From the NCBI GenBank assembly GCA_029778105.1, contig JAKOQZ010000140.1:1-42521 (forward strand): a DNA stretch of 42,521 nucleotides. Reading direction: 5' to 3'. Numbering within the stretch: position 1 is the first letter of the stretch; each line of letters starts with the position of its first letter. This DNA comes from Pseudomonadota bacterium (lineage in GTDB: Bacteria > Pseudomonadota > Alphaproteobacteria > Micropepsales > Micropepsaceae). Made by a program: the position numbers and the translations under genes. This document shows positions 16,529 through 26,186 of the stretch, in pieces. The notes under the pieces were generated by a model. The model had not been told where the DNA came from, did not search any database, and saw only the letters and a list, made by a program, of their open reading frames with translations.

Positions 16529-17326
16529 GTGAGCGAAGCCCCTGCTCCCGGCCGCATCGGCGACCTGCTGGCCCTGATGGCGCGGCTGCGCGCGCCGGAC
16601 GGATGCCCCTGGGACCGGGAGCAGACCTTTGCAACGATCGCGCCCTACACGGTGGAAGAAGCCTACGAGGTCGCCGATGCCATCGAGCGCGGCGATCCCG
16701 AGGCCCTGAAAGACGAGCTGGGCGATCTTCTTTTCCAGGTCGTGTTCCACGCGCAAATGGCTGAAGAGCTGGGGCAGTTCCGGTTCGCCGATGTGGTGGA
16801 GGCGATCCAGACCAAAATGGTCAGACGCCACCCGCATATCTTCGGCGGCGCCGCTCCGCGCTCGGCCGAGGCGCAGACCCTGGAATGGGAGCGCATCAAG
16901 GCGGGCGAGCGTTCCGCCAAACCTGCGGCCGAGGGCCTGCTGGGCGATGTGCCCCGCACCCTGCCCGCGCTGCCTCGCGCGGTGAAGCTGACCAAACGTG
17001 CCGCGACGGTCGGCTTCGACTGGCCGGATGCCGAAACGGTTTTTTCCAAGCTCGACGAGGAGTTAGGCGAGCTTCGTGAGGCGATCACGGAGGGATCTCA
17101 GGGCAAGGTCCAGGACGAGCTCGGTGACGTCCTGTTCGTCGTGGCGAACCTGGCGCGCAAACTGGGCGTAGACCCCGAAACCGCCCTGGCGGGGACCAAC
17201 CTGAAGTTTTCGCGCAGGTTCAGGTATATCGAACAGGTGCTTGACTCTGCAGGGAAAACCGCCGCCGACTCTACACTTGAAGAAATGGACGCCATCTGGG
17301 CGGCGTCCAAGGCCACGGTCCCCTAA
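16529..17326 (+). CDS. mazG: Nucleoside triphosphate pyrophosphohydrolase MazG
   Basis: Cleaves (d)NTPs to NMP and pyrophosphate, a house-cleaning role that also affects ppGpp responses. Two MazG domains are visible: the first with PWDREQTF, VEEAYEVADAIE and DELGDLLFQVVFHAQ (about 25-80), and the second with KLDEELGELREAI and VQDELGDVLFVVANLARKLG (about 172-220). The length (265) equals that of E. coli MazG (263). The start is GTG at 16529, because no ATG gives the right N-terminus. The stop TAA overlaps the convergent hflX stop by four bases. In many relatives mazG lies downstream of hflX on the same strand. Confidence 0.94.
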   Translation: MSEAPAPGRIGDLLALMARLRAPDGCPWDREQTFATIAPYTVEEAYEVADAIERGDPEALKDELGDLLFQVVFHAQMAEELGQFRFADVVEAIQTKMVRRHPHIFGGAAPRSAEAQTLEWERIKAGERSAKPAAEGLLGDVPRTLPALPRAVKLTKRAATVGFDWPDAETVFSKLDEELGELREAITEGSQGKVQDELGDVLFVVANLARKLGVDPETALAGTNLKFSRRFRYIEQVLDSAGKTAADSTLEEMDAIWAASKATVP

Positions 17327-18711
17327 TCTGCCAGTTTGCGGTGACGATGCCGCGGTGTTTTCGGCACCCCTTCGGGACGCCTCTTGCCGAAGCGATTGCG
17401 CACCAGATCGACCCTGTCCGCCGGCACCGACAGCTTGAGCTCCACCCGGCCGTCGGCGAGGTCGCGACGCGCCAATACGGCGGTGTTGGCGTAGGCCCAG
17501 GCGAGCCCCTGCCCGTCGCCCGCCGGCACGACGATTTTGACCGCGTCTTCGTCCGATCGCAGACGCCGTTCGACGAGCGCCTTCAGGGTGTCCAGCCCCT
17601 CGCCCGTGAGGGCCGATACCGCGATAGGCCCCTGCCCGCCTACCGAGCGGCTGCTGCGCTGGCGCGCTGCGGCGGCATCGTCGGGATTCAGGAGGTCCAC
17701 CTTGTTCCAGACCTCGATGACCTGATCGAGCCGCTCATCCTCGAAACCCAGAGATCCCAGCACATCCTCGACGTCGATCCGCTGGGCCTCGCTGTCGGGA
17801 TGAGAGATGTCGCGCACGTGGAGCACCACATCGGCCTCCATGACCTCTTCAAGCGTGGAGCGGAACGCCGCTACAAGCTGCGTCGGCAGGTCGGAGATGA
17901 ACCCCACCGTATCTGACAGAACGGCGCGCCTTCCGCCGGGCAGCTTCAGCGCGCGCATGGTCGGATCGAGCGTCGCGAAGAGCATGTCTTCGGCAAGAAC
18001 CTCCGCCCTCGTCAGCGCGTTGAAAAGCGTCGACTTGCCGGCGTTGGTGTATCCCACCAGTGCGATGATCGGGAACGGCACGCGCCGCCGCGCGGTGCGA
18101 TGCAGGGCCCGGGTCCGGACGACCTCCTTGAGTTCGGCCTTGATGCGGGAAATCCGTTCGCCGATCAGCCGGCGATCGGTTTCGATCTGGGATTCTCCAG
18201 GCCCGCCGAGAAAGCCGAAGCCGCCGCGCTGGCGTTCAAGATGGGTCCAGCTGCGGACCAGGCGGCTGCGCTGATAGGTCAGGTGGGCGAGCTCAACCTG
18301 AAGCGTGCCCTCCCGGGTGCGGGCGCGGTCGCCGAAGATTTCGAGGATGAGGCCGGTGCGGTCGATGACCTTGGCCTTCATCTTCTTTTCGAGATTGCGC
18401 TGTTGAACCGGCGAAAGCGGCCCGTCGAATATCACGACGGCCGGATTGATCTCGGCGCACAGATCGGCCGCCTCGGCCACCTTGCCGCCGCCGATATAGG
18501 TGGCCGGCGTCGGGGCGGTGACGGGCACCAGCCAGGACGCCACGGGCTTCAGGCCGATCGCAAGCGTCAGGCCCTCGGCTTCGGCCAAGGCAGCTTCCGG
18601 CGAGCGCCCGTTCTCCGGACGCTCGTTCTTCAGATAGGGATGGATGACAAACGCGCCGCTGGGCGCGGTGGGCTCAGCGGCCTGCGTCGAGGCCTTCTGT
18701 TTCCTGCTCAA
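17323..18711 (-). CDS. hflX: GTPase HflX
   Basis: A ribosome-associated GTPase that splits stalled or heat-damaged ribosomes. The 462-residue product has the HflX N-domain (about 40-200) with the [12 protein letters not shown] signature (166-177), then G1 GYTNAGKST (220-228), G3 DTVGF and G4 NKVD. The start is TTG at 18711. In this frame a TGA lies only a few codons upstream and no ATG or GTG occurs until after the conserved N-domain begins, so TTG is almost forced. It overlaps the end of hfq by 38 bases, implying coupled translation. Its stop overlaps that of mazG. Confidence 0.94.
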   Translation of the reverse strand: MSRKQKASTQAAEPTAPSGAFVIHPYLKNERPENGRSPEAALAEAEGLTLAIGLKPVASWLVPVTAPTPATYIGGGKVAEAADLCAEINPAVVIFDGPLSPVQQRNLEKKMKAKVIDRTGLILEIFGDRARTREGTLQVELAHLTYQRSRLVRSWTHLERQRGGFGFLGGPGESQIETDRRLIGERISRIKAELKEVVRTRALHRTARRRVPFPIIALVGYTNAGKSTLFNALTRAEVLAEDMLFATLDPTMRALKLPGGRRAVLSDTVGFISDLPTQLVAAFRSTLEEVMEADVVLHVRDISHPDSEAQRIDVEDVLGSLGFEDERLDQVIEVWNKVDLLNPDDAAAARQRSSRSVGGQGPIAVSALTGEGLDTLKALVERRLRSDEDAVKIVVPAGDGQGLAWAYANTAVLARRDLADGRVELKLSVPADRVDLVRNRFGKRRPEGVPKTPRHRHRKLAD

Positions 18712-18925
18712 ACAATTGCACCGGATTCAATGGCATGACGGTGGAGATCGCATGCTTATAGACCAGCTGGGAATGGCCGTCGCGACGAAGAAGCACGCAG
18801 AAGTTGTCAAACCAGGTGATGACGCCCTGAAGTTTCACGCCGTTAACGAGGAACACGGTCAGGGGGGTTTTGGTTTTGCGGACGGCGTTGAGGAACACGT
18901 CCTGAAGGTTCTGCTTGTCGCTCAT
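18674..18925 (-). CDS. hfq: RNA chaperone Hfq
   Basis: The 83-residue Sm-like protein forms a hexamer that pairs small RNAs with mRNAs. Sm1 contains [23 protein letters not shown] and VKLQGVI; Sm2 contains [10 protein letters not shown], the KH segment of the proximal-face RNA site. The acidic C-terminal tail is short, as in alphaproteobacteria. The upstream ribosome site is weak (AGAGA). It lies between the aminotransferase gene and hflX on the same strand. Confidence 0.97.
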   Translation of the reverse strand: MSDKQNLQDVFLNAVRKTKTPLTVFLVNGVKLQGVITWFDNFCVLLRRDGHSQLVYKHAISTVMPLNPVQLFEQETEGLDAGR

Positions 18926-19037
18926 TGATCTAAATTTCTCTTATTGGCCGTAAGGCAGGGTGGTTGGGGCCAAGATTCTGGGGCCGCCCCTAATGTGGCG
19001 CTTTTCCGGTTTGCTGCAAGTGCGAAATGAACGGCTC

Positions 19038-19889
19038 TCACAGCGCCGGCGTCAGATAATCAGCCCTCAGGGCCTGGGTGATGGGGCCGGGGCGCCCCTC
19101 GCCTATGGCCTGTCCGTCTATACGCACCACCGGCAGCACGAACGAACCTGCAGAGGTGATGAAGGCCTCGCGTGCCGCCCGGGCTTCCGCTGGGGTAAAG
19201 GCCCGCTCCTCAACCTTGAGCTGCCGGGCTGAAGCCAGTTGCAGAACGCTGGCCCGTGTAATGCCCGGCAGGATGGCGTGCGACAGGGAGCGGGTGACAA
19301 GAACGCCGTCGGCCGTGACGATCCAGGCATTGGAGCTGGAGCCTTCTGTGACCAGCCCGTCATTGTCGACCAGCCAGGCCTCATAGGCGCCGGCCTCCCG
19401 CGCTGCCTGTTTGGCCAGCACATTGGCGATCAGGGCGGTCGTCTTGATGTCGCAGCGGGCCCAGCGCTGATCGGGTGCGGTGATCACTGCAATGCCCGCC
19501 TCGGCCGCCGCGTCCGCCTTGGCGCGATCGATGCGGCGGGCGGTGATGATGACGGTCTGCGGCAGACCGGCCGGCGGGAAGGGATGATCGCGTTTCGCGA
19601 CGCCGCGGGTCACCTGAAGATAGGCGAGGCCATTGCGGACCCGGTTGCGCCGTACGGTCTCGGCGACATGGCCAGCGAGCGAGACCATCGCCATGGGCAC
19701 GCCCTGCCGCAATTCGCCGAGCGAGCGTTCGAGGCGTTTCCAGTGGCCTTCCGCGTCGAGCAGCCGCCCGTCGCGCACGGCGAAGACTTCATAGATGGCG
19801 TCGGCGAACTGAAGGCCGCGATCCTCGATGTGGACCATCGCTTCGGTGAAAGGAACGTAGCGGCCATTGACGAAGGCGATACGAGACAT
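19038..19889 (-). CDS. D-amino-acid / branched-chain aminotransferase, class IV
   Basis: A fold-type IV PLP enzyme of 283 residues. The catalytic lysine is K149 in RCDIKTTALI; VTEGSSSNAW supplies the phosphate- and carboxylate-binding segment. The RCDIK context with little else of the branched-chain type favours D-amino-acid transaminase (making D-Glu or D-Ala), but 4-amino-4-deoxychorismate lyase and IlvE relatives share the fold. The frame extends upstream to 20057, but that part overlaps ntrX; the ATG at 19889 falls 10 bases after the ntrX stop. A gene of this type often lies between ntrX and hfq in alphaproteobacteria. Confidence 0.87.
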   Translation of the reverse strand: MSRIAFVNGRYVPFTEAMVHIEDRGLQFADAIYEVFAVRDGRLLDAEGHWKRLERSLGELRQGVPMAMVSLAGHVAETVRRNRVRNGLAYLQVTRGVAKRDHPFPPAGLPQTVIITARRIDRAKADAAAEAGIAVITAPDQRWARCDIKTTALIANVLAKQAAREAGAYEAWLVDNDGLVTEGSSSNAWIVTADGVLVTRSLSHAILPGITRASVLQLASARQLKVEERAFTPAEARAAREAFITSAGSFVLPVVRIDGQAIGEGRPGPITQALRADYLTPAL

Positions 19890-19899
19890 GCGCCCTGCC

Positions 19900-21315
19900 C
19901 TAGCCCAGCGTCTCGTCCGGCCGCGCGCCGACGCCGAGCGTCTTGAGCTTGCGATGAAGGGCCGAGCGCTCCATCCCGATGAACGAGGCGGTGCGCGAGA
20001 TATTGCCGCCGAAGCGGTTGATCTGCGCCACCAGATACTCGCGCTCGAACATCTCACGCGCCTCGCGCAGGGGCAGCGATATGATGTGTTCGCCCGACGG
20101 GCCCTGGGTCACGGCCGGGGCGGACGAACTGACCTCGATGGGCAGCATGTCTGCGTTCACCTGCGCGTTGCTCTGGTCGGAGGTCAGGATCACCAGCCGT
20201 TCGATGTTGTTGCGAAGCTGGCGGACATTGCCCGGCCAGTCGTGGGCCTGCAGCGCCGCCATGGCGTCGTCGCCGATGCGGCAGACCGAACCGCCATACA
20301 TGCGGCTGAAGCGGCTGAGGAAATGTTCGACCAGGAAGGGAATATCGTCGCGCCGTTCAGAAAGGGCGGGAACGCGGATCGGCACGACGCCCAGGCGATG
20401 GAAGAGATCCTCGCGCAGATTGCCGTCCGCGATCTCGCGGCGCAGATCGCGGCTGGACGATGAAATGATCCTGACATCGACCTGCACACGCTGCGTGCCG
20501 CCAAGGCGCGTGAAGGTCTGATCCAGCAGCACCCGCAGGATCTTGCCCTGCGTCTCGAGGGGCATGTCGGCCACTTCGTCGAGATAGAGCGTGCCGCCGT
20601 GCGCCTGCTCCAGGAGGCCGACCTTGTGGCCGCCATGCTCGGTGCCTTCGACGCCGAAGAGTTCCTGCTCCATGCGGTCGGGCGCCATGATCGCGCAGTT
20701 GAGTGCGACGAAGGGATTGCGCGCGCGCCGCGAGCGCTGATGCAGAAGGCGTGCGACGACCTCCTTGCCCGAGCCCGCCGGGCCGGTGATGAGCACGCGG
20801 CTGCCGGTCGGCGCGACCTTCTCGATCGTCTGGCGGAGCTGCGAAATGACGCTGGATCGCCCGACGAGATCGAAGTCCTCGCTGGCGCGCTGGCGCAGCT
20901 CTTCGTTCTCGCGCTTGAGCTTGGCGGATTCGAGCGCACGCTCCACCAGGATCATCAGCTTGTCGGACTTGAACGGCTTTTCCAGGAAGTCATAGGCGCC
21001 GCGCTTGATCGCCGCGACGGCCGTTTCGATGGTGCCGTGGCCGGAGATGACGATGACCGGCAGGTCGGGGAAGTCGCGCTTGATCTCCTCCAGAACGGCC
21101 AGGCCGTCGATACGGCTGCCCTGAAGCCAGATGTCGAGCACCACGAGGGCCGGCTGGCGGGCGCGCACCGCGCCGAGCGCGCCGTCGGCGTCCTTGGCAA
21201 GCCGCGTTTCATAACCGTCGTCATTGAGGATGCCCGCGATCAGTTCGCGGATATCCGCCTCGTCGTCGACGACGAGGATCTCGGGCGCTTTGTGCCAGTT
21301 AGCCGTCTTGCTCAT
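19900..21315 (-). CDS. ntrX: Response regulator NtrX
   Basis: Partner of NtrY. A receiver domain (1-125) has acceptor Asp61 in VVLDIWLQG. An AAA+ domain has Walker A GPAGSGKE and Walker B GTLYLDEVADMP. A C-terminal Fis-type helix-turn-helix (NISRTASFIGMERSALHRKL) follows. The sigma54-contact GAFTGA motif is missing: the L1 loop reads LFGVEGTEHGG and is about three residues shorter than in NtrC. So a direct sigma54 activator role is unlikely, as suggested for other alphaproteobacterial NtrX proteins. The start at 21315 is preferred (471 residues); 21330 is also possible. It overlaps ntrY by 17 bases. Confidence 0.94.
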   Translation of the reverse strand: MSKTANWHKAPEILVVDDEADIRELIAGILNDDGYETRLAKDADGALGAVRARQPALVVLDIWLQGSRIDGLAVLEEIKRDFPDLPVIVISGHGTIETAVAAIKRGAYDFLEKPFKSDKLMILVERALESAKLKRENEELRQRASEDFDLVGRSSVISQLRQTIEKVAPTGSRVLITGPAGSGKEVVARLLHQRSRRARNPFVALNCAIMAPDRMEQELFGVEGTEHGGHKVGLLEQAHGGTLYLDEVADMPLETQGKILRVLLDQTFTRLGGTQRVQVDVRIISSSSRDLRREIADGNLREDLFHRLGVVPIRVPALSERRDDIPFLVEHFLSRFSRMYGGSVCRIGDDAMAALQAHDWPGNVRQLRNNIERLVILTSDQSNAQVNADMLPIEVSSSAPAVTQGPSGEHIISLPLREAREMFEREYLVAQINRFGGNISRTASFIGMERSALHRKLKTLGVGARPDETLG

Positions 21316-23632
21316 GGAGACCGCGCTCATGTGTCGAAGCTGAATGGTTGGCCGGGAAACGGAGGCTGACCTGCGCTCCGCCCAGAGTCTCGGAATCGGA
21401 AAGCGTGACGCTGCCGCCATGCTCTTCCATGATCTTCTTGACGATTGCGAGCCCCAGTCCGGTGCCCTTGCCGCGGGTCGTGACATAGGGCTCCGTCAGG
21501 CGGTCGCGCTCGGCCTTTGGCAAGCCGATGCCGTTGTCGGAGACGGAGACGACGACGCTGTCGCTTTCTTCCGACAGCGAAATGTCGATGCGCCCGCCCG
21601 TCGGCTTGCTCGACATTCCCTTCTCGGCCGCTTCCGGATCAAATTTCGCGGTCACCGCCTCGCCCGCGTTCTTCAGCACGTTGGTCAGCGCCTGCGCGAC
21701 GAGGCGACCGTCGCAGATGAGGCTGACGGCGCCGGCCGGAATATCTACCCGATAGTCGATCGACGGATTGCCGACGCTCTGCAAGAAGACGGCCTGGCGC
21801 ACCAGTTCGCCCGCATCCTCCTCCCGCACGATCGGAACGGGCATGCGCGCGAACGAAGAGAATTCGTCCACCATGCGGCCGATGTCACCGACCTGACGGA
21901 TGATGGTCTGGGTGCACTGCTCGAACACATCAGGATCGCTTGTGATCTCGCGCCCGTATTTGCGGCGAAGCCGCTCGGCTGAGAGCTGGATCGGCGTCAG
22001 CGGGTTCTTGATCTCGTGCGCGATGCGTCGCGCCACATCGCCCCAGGCGGCGGTACGTTGCGCGGCGACGAGATCGGTCATGTCGTCGAATGTGATGACG
22101 AACCCCGTCCGACGGCCGTCCGTGCGCTCGGACGTGACCCGGACCGAGAGGTTTCGCGTGCGCCCGCCGCGCGAGATGTCGAGCTGGCCGGATGCGCGGC
22201 CGTCGGCGTTCACTCGCGCCTCGGCCAGAATGCCTGCGATTTCGGGCGCAATGTCTTCGATGGGGCGTCCCGTAAGTTCGGCCGACATGTAGCCTAGGAA
22301 CGCCGCAGCGGTCGGATTGGCGGCGTCGATGCGCCCGAGCGCATCAAGGCCGATGACGCCGGCCGACACGCCGGAAAGGACCGCTTCGGCGAACAGGCGG
22401 CGGTCTTCGGCGATGCGGTTGGTTTCGACCAGTTCTTCCTGCTGGCTCTGGAGCTCCGACGTCATTCGATTGAATGCGTTGGACAGATTCGCAAGCTCGC
22501 CATCGACGCCTTGCGTGCGGACGCGCGCAGTCAGGTCGCCGGCGCTCACCCGTTCGGACGCGCCGATCAGCCGGCCGATAGGCTGCACGATCCGGTTGGC
22601 GGCGTTGAGGCCTAGCGAAACCGCAGCCAGCAGCATCAGCAGACCGACCACGGCGTAGACGGCGGCGAAGGCGAGCTGAACCGACGTGCGGTTCTTTTCG
22701 AGGACCTCGTACTCCTTGGCCGCCGCGACGGCTTCGCGCTGATTGGCCAGCACCTTTGTGTCGACGTAGCGGATCACCAGGAGGAAACGATCGATGTAGT
22801 TGTCGAGTCTGACGAGGGCCTGGACGCGGTCGTCATAGCTGTCGGCGAGAATGACGACATCGCCAGCGCCGGCGCGTTTGAAGTCGGCCAGTTCGGGTGG
22901 GTCGATGTGCACGACCATCGTGGTGCTGGCAGCCGTCACTAACCGCCCTGAGCCGTCGAATATCGCCGCGACCGACAGGCTGCGCGCCTGGACCAGCTGG
23001 TAGAGATATTGCTGGAACGTCGCAGGCTCGCTGACCTGCATCACATACTGCCGGTTGACCGCAGCGGCCATCGCCAAAGCGTCCGACTGGATCGATTGCT
23101 TGTGTTCCGAAACATAGGCTTCGGCAACGCTGGAAGCGTTCTCAATGGCCGTGCGGACCCTGTCGGAGAACCACGAGTTGATGCCGAGATTCAGCATGAC
23201 CGCGGAAAATAGGGCCACCAGGACCGTGGGGATGATCGCGATGGCCGCGAAGATCATCACCATCCGGACATGGAGCTGGGCGCCCGCGACGCCGCTGCCC
23301 CGCGTGCGCGACAGATTATATAGGCGCCAGAAAATCGCGCCGACCAGAACGAGCGCCAGCACGATATTGATCGTGAGGAGAATGCCGACATTACGATCGT
23401 TGGGATCGACCGGGCCGGCGCCGCTGAGAACGATGTAGGACGCGACCGCGGTAACCAGCGCGATGAAGCCGACGCTCAGCTCCAGCATCCACTGACGGAT
23501 GCCGGGCGGGCGCTCCGGTGCGTCGCCCGGAAGGCCCTCAAGGGGCGAGAGATCTGCGGCTGTCACGTATTCAGATACTCTGACTGACGGCTTTGGCAGG
23601 GTCGTTGCCGTGAAAGCACGGCGTTGCTTCAT
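21299..23632 (-). CDS. ntrY: Membrane sensor histidine kinase NtrY
   Basis: A 777-residue kinase. It has N-terminal membrane helices (about 40-62, 76-100 and a further one near 120-145), a periplasmic sensing region, another helix near 315-340, then HAMP, PAS, a HisKA domain with [21 protein letters not shown] (phospho-His in AHEIKNP), and an ATPase domain with N-box LTNVLKNAGEAV and G-boxes DNGIGLP and GTGLGLAIVKK. It phosphorylates NtrX; known family signals include redox and nitrogen. The frame starts with TTG at 23656 overlapping ntrC; the ATG at 23632 is chosen as it leaves a 13-base gap and has AAGTGG upstream. Confidence 0.94.
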   Translation of the reverse strand: MKQRRAFTATTLPKPSVRVSEYVTAADLSPLEGLPGDAPERPPGIRQWMLELSVGFIALVTAVASYIVLSGAGPVDPNDRNVGILLTINIVLALVLVGAIFWRLYNLSRTRGSGVAGAQLHVRMVMIFAAIAIIPTVLVALFSAVMLNLGINSWFSDRVRTAIENASSVAEAYVSEHKQSIQSDALAMAAAVNRQYVMQVSEPATFQQYLYQLVQARSLSVAAIFDGSGRLVTAASTTMVVHIDPPELADFKRAGAGDVVILADSYDDRVQALVRLDNYIDRFLLVIRYVDTKVLANQREAVAAAKEYEVLEKNRTSVQLAFAAVYAVVGLLMLLAAVSLGLNAANRIVQPIGRLIGASERVSAGDLTARVRTQGVDGELANLSNAFNRMTSELQSQQEELVETNRIAEDRRLFAEAVLSGVSAGVIGLDALGRIDAANPTAAAFLGYMSAELTGRPIEDIAPEIAGILAEARVNADGRASGQLDISRGGRTRNLSVRVTSERTDGRRTGFVITFDDMTDLVAAQRTAAWGDVARRIAHEIKNPLTPIQLSAERLRRKYGREITSDPDVFEQCTQTIIRQVGDIGRMVDEFSSFARMPVPIVREEDAGELVRQAVFLQSVGNPSIDYRVDIPAGAVSLICDGRLVAQALTNVLKNAGEAVTAKFDPEAAEKGMSSKPTGGRIDISLSEESDSVVVSVSDNGIGLPKAERDRLTEPYVTTRGKGTGLGLAIVKKIMEEHGGSVTLSDSETLGGAQVSLRFPANHSASTHERGLHEQDG

Positions 23633-23645
23633 TGCACCACTTGGC

Positions 23646-25076
23646 TTAGCGCACAAGGGAGACGTTAAGGTGCTTGATCTTCTTGCGCAGGGTGTTCCGG
23701 TTCAGGCCGAGCAGTTTCGCAGCCTTGATCTGGTTGCCTTTTGTGGCGACCAGCGCGGCCACAAGCAAGGGCCGCTCGACCTGTTCGAGGATACGGTCGT
23801 AGAGGCCGTCAGGCGGCAACCCCGCCGCCGCGTGCTCCCCAAAGTGGCGCTGGAGATACACTTCAACGGCGCCCGATAGCGTCTGACTTTCGGGCGGCGG
23901 CGGCTCGTCGCGGCGCGCTGCGGGGTCCAGCTCAAGACTGATGATCCGGCTGTTGATCGTATCTTCGGCATAGAGTGCCGCGAGCCGCTGGGCCAGATTT
24001 TCAAGCTCGCGCACATTCCCGGGCCAGTTGTGGCGGCGGAGCCGGTCCAGCCCGTCGGCGTCGACCACCTTGCGCGGCAGGCCCTGGGCGGCAGCCAGAT
24101 TCAGGAAGTGCCGGATGAGATCCGGCACGTCTTCGATGCGCTCGCGCAGCGGCGGGATACGCAGCGGCACCACATTCAGACGGTAGTAGAGATCTTCCCG
24201 GAACAGCCCCTGGGCCACCAGCTGGCGCAGATCCTTATTCGTGGCGGCGATGATGCGGACATTCGCCTTGATCACATGCCGACCGCCGACGACGGTGTAT
24301 TCGCCTTGCTGCAGCACGCGCAAAAGCCGTGTCTGGGCTTCGAGCGGCATGTCGCCGATCTCGTCGAGGAAAAGCGTGCCGCCTTCGGCCTGCTCGAAGC
24401 GACCGATGGAGCGTGCGCTGGCGCCGGTGAAAGCGCCCTTCTCGTGGCCGAAAAGATCGCTCTCGATCAGCTCGCGCGGAATCGCGGCCATGTTGACGGC
24501 GACGAAGGGGCCACGCTTGCGCTTGCCATAATCGTGAAGAGCCCTTGCGACCAGTTCCTTGCCGGTGCCGCTTTCGCCCGTGATGAGAACGGTCAGATCG
24601 GTGCTCATCAGCCGCGCCATCACGCGATAGACGTCCTGCATCGCGGGCGAACGGCCGATGAGAGGCAGGCGCTGCTCGTCTTCGGCGGCCGCCTGGGGCG
24701 CCGTATTGCGCGGCGATGAGAGTGCCCGGTTGACGATCGCGACCAGCTCGTTGAGGTCGAAGGGCTTGGGCAGATACTCATATGCGCCCCGCTCGGCCGC
24801 CGTGATGGCGGTCAGCAGCGTGTTCTGCGCGCTCATCACGACCACCGGCAGATCGGGCCGGATCTTCTGGATGCGCGGGAGCAGCTCAAAGCCGCTCTCG
24901 TCGGGCATAACCACATCCGTCAGCACCAGATCGCCGTCGCCGCGCGCCACCCATTGCCATAGCGTTGCAGCGTTGCCGCAGGTCCGCACATCGAAACCGG
25001 CGCGGCCCAGGGCCTGGCTCAGCACCGTGCGGATGGCGGCATCGTCGTCGGCAATGAGGATTGTCCCGGAGGCCAT
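23646..25076 (-). CDS. ntrC: Nitrogen regulator NtrC (sigma54-dependent activator)
   Basis: The 476-residue activator has a receiver with Asp54 in VLTDVVMPD, an AAA+ domain with Walker A GESGTGKE, the intact GAFTGA loop in [12 protein letters not shown] and Walker [13 protein letters not shown], and a Fis-like C-terminal helix-turn-helix ([20 protein letters not shown]). Phosphorylated by NtrB, it activates sigma54 promoters for nitrogen-assimilation genes. The start has AGGA nine bases upstream, and the gene follows ntrB after 15 bases. Confidence 0.96.
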   Translation of the reverse strand: MASGTILIADDDAAIRTVLSQALGRAGFDVRTCGNAATLWQWVARGDGDLVLTDVVMPDESGFELLPRIQKIRPDLPVVVMSAQNTLLTAITAAERGAYEYLPKPFDLNELVAIVNRALSSPRNTAPQAAAEDEQRLPLIGRSPAMQDVYRVMARLMSTDLTVLITGESGTGKELVARALHDYGKRKRGPFVAVNMAAIPRELIESDLFGHEKGAFTGASARSIGRFEQAEGGTLFLDEIGDMPLEAQTRLLRVLQQGEYTVVGGRHVIKANVRIIAATNKDLRQLVAQGLFREDLYYRLNVVPLRIPPLRERIEDVPDLIRHFLNLAAAQGLPRKVVDADGLDRLRRHNWPGNVRELENLAQRLAALYAEDTINSRIISLELDPAARRDEPPPPESQTLSGAVEVYLQRHFGEHAAAGLPPDGLYDRILEQVERPLLVAALVATKGNQIKAAKLLGLNRNTLRKKIKHLNVSLVR

Positions 25077-25091
25077 GAAATCACCGTCCTG

Positions 25092-26186
25092 CTATGGCGT
25101 CGGTTCGGGGTGCCAGGGCAGCAGCACGCTGAAAACCGTGCGCCGCGCCTCGCTGATGCATTCGATAACGCCGCCATGGTCGCCGACGATCTTGGCCACG
25201 AGCGCAAGCCCAAGCCCCGTGCCGTTGCGCTTGGTCGTCACGAACGGGTCGAACAGGTAGGGCTCGATATCTCGCGAAACGCCGACGCCGTTGTCCTTGA
25301 CGCGCACTTCCAGCGGCAGGCCGATCCGTTCGCCGCTGCCGGGAATGGAGAGGCGGACGCCCGGGCGATAAGCGGTGGAGAAGATGATCTCGCCGTCTTC
25401 CGCGTTGGGGCCTTCCTCGATTGCGTCGGCCGCATTCTTGGCGAGATTGAGAAAGACCTGAATCAGCTGATCGCGATTGCCGAGAATGGGCGGCAGCGAG
25501 GGATCGTAGGTTTCGACGATCCGGATGTTCTTGGCGAAGCTCGCCTCGGCGATGCGCCGCACGTGATCGAGTACCTGATGGATGTTGACGGGCGTGCGGT
25601 CGAGCTGGCGCGAGTCGCCAAACACCTCCATCCTGTCGACGAGCTTTCGGATGCGTTCGGTCTCTTCGCAGATCAACTGGGTCAGCGCCCTGTCCGCCGG
25701 CGCCGCATTCTGCTCGATGAGCTGGGCAGCGCCGCGAATGCCGGCCAGCGGGTTCTTGATCTCGTGCGCAAGGATCGCCGACATCGCGGAGACAGACCGC
25801 GCCGCCCCACGATGCACAAGCTGGCGGTCCATTTTCTGGGCCATCGACCGTTCCTGCAGATGCACGAGGCAGCGCGCATCGCCCTCGCCCAACGGCGCGA
25901 TCTGGACGTCTGTAATGTGGGCCCCTGACTTGGGTGTCCCCAGATCGACTTCGTACTCGCTGAGCGGCGCGCCCAGGCTGCGCGCCTGGTCCAGCAGCGC
26001 CAGCACGGGGCTGCTGCCGGGCACTAGATCGTTGAGCTTCTGGCGACGCAGGGTCGCGGCGCTCGCGCCGAAAAAGCTCTCGGCGGCGAGGTTGGCGAAC
26101 AGGATGCGGTTGTCTTCCTCCACCACCACGACGGCGTGCGGAATGGCGTTCAACACCAGATCGGAAAAGCTGTCCGACGCGCTCAT
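25092..26186 (-). CDS. ntrB: Nitrogen regulation histidine kinase NtrB
   Basis: A soluble 364-residue kinase/phosphatase for NtrC, normally controlled by PII protein. It has an N-terminal PAS domain (about 5-115), the H-box [19 protein letters not shown] (phospho-His in AHEIKNP), N-box [13 protein letters not shown]1 DNGVGVS and G2 [12 protein letters not shown]. Length and layout match E. coli NtrB (349). Its start overlaps the dusB stop by four bases, so dusB and ntrB are coupled, a long-known arrangement (dusB is the nifR3 gene). Confidence 0.95.
   Translation of the reverse strand: MSASDSFSDLVLNAIPHAVVVVEEDNRILFANLAAESFFGASAATLRRQKLNDLVPGSSPVLALLDQARSLGAPLSEYEVDLGTPKSGAHITDVQIAPLGEGDARCLVHLQERSMAQKMDRQLVHRGAARSVSAMSAILAHEIKNPLAGIRGAAQLIEQNAAPADRALTQLICEETERIRKLVDRMEVFGDSRQLDRTPVNIHQVLDHVRRIAEASFAKNIRIVETYDPSLPPILGNRDQLIQVFLNLAKNAADAIEEGPNAEDGEIIFSTAYRPGVRLSIPGSGERIGLPLEVRVKDNGVGVSRDIEPYLFDPFVTTKRNGTGLGLALVAKIVGDHGGVIECISEARRTVFSVLLPWHPEPTP

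Noticed and set aside
19890-20057. Longer N-terminus for the aminotransferase, up to 20057
   Set aside because: The extra part overlaps the ntrX coding end and reads as unrelated basic sequence; the ATG at 19889 starts the conserved fold.
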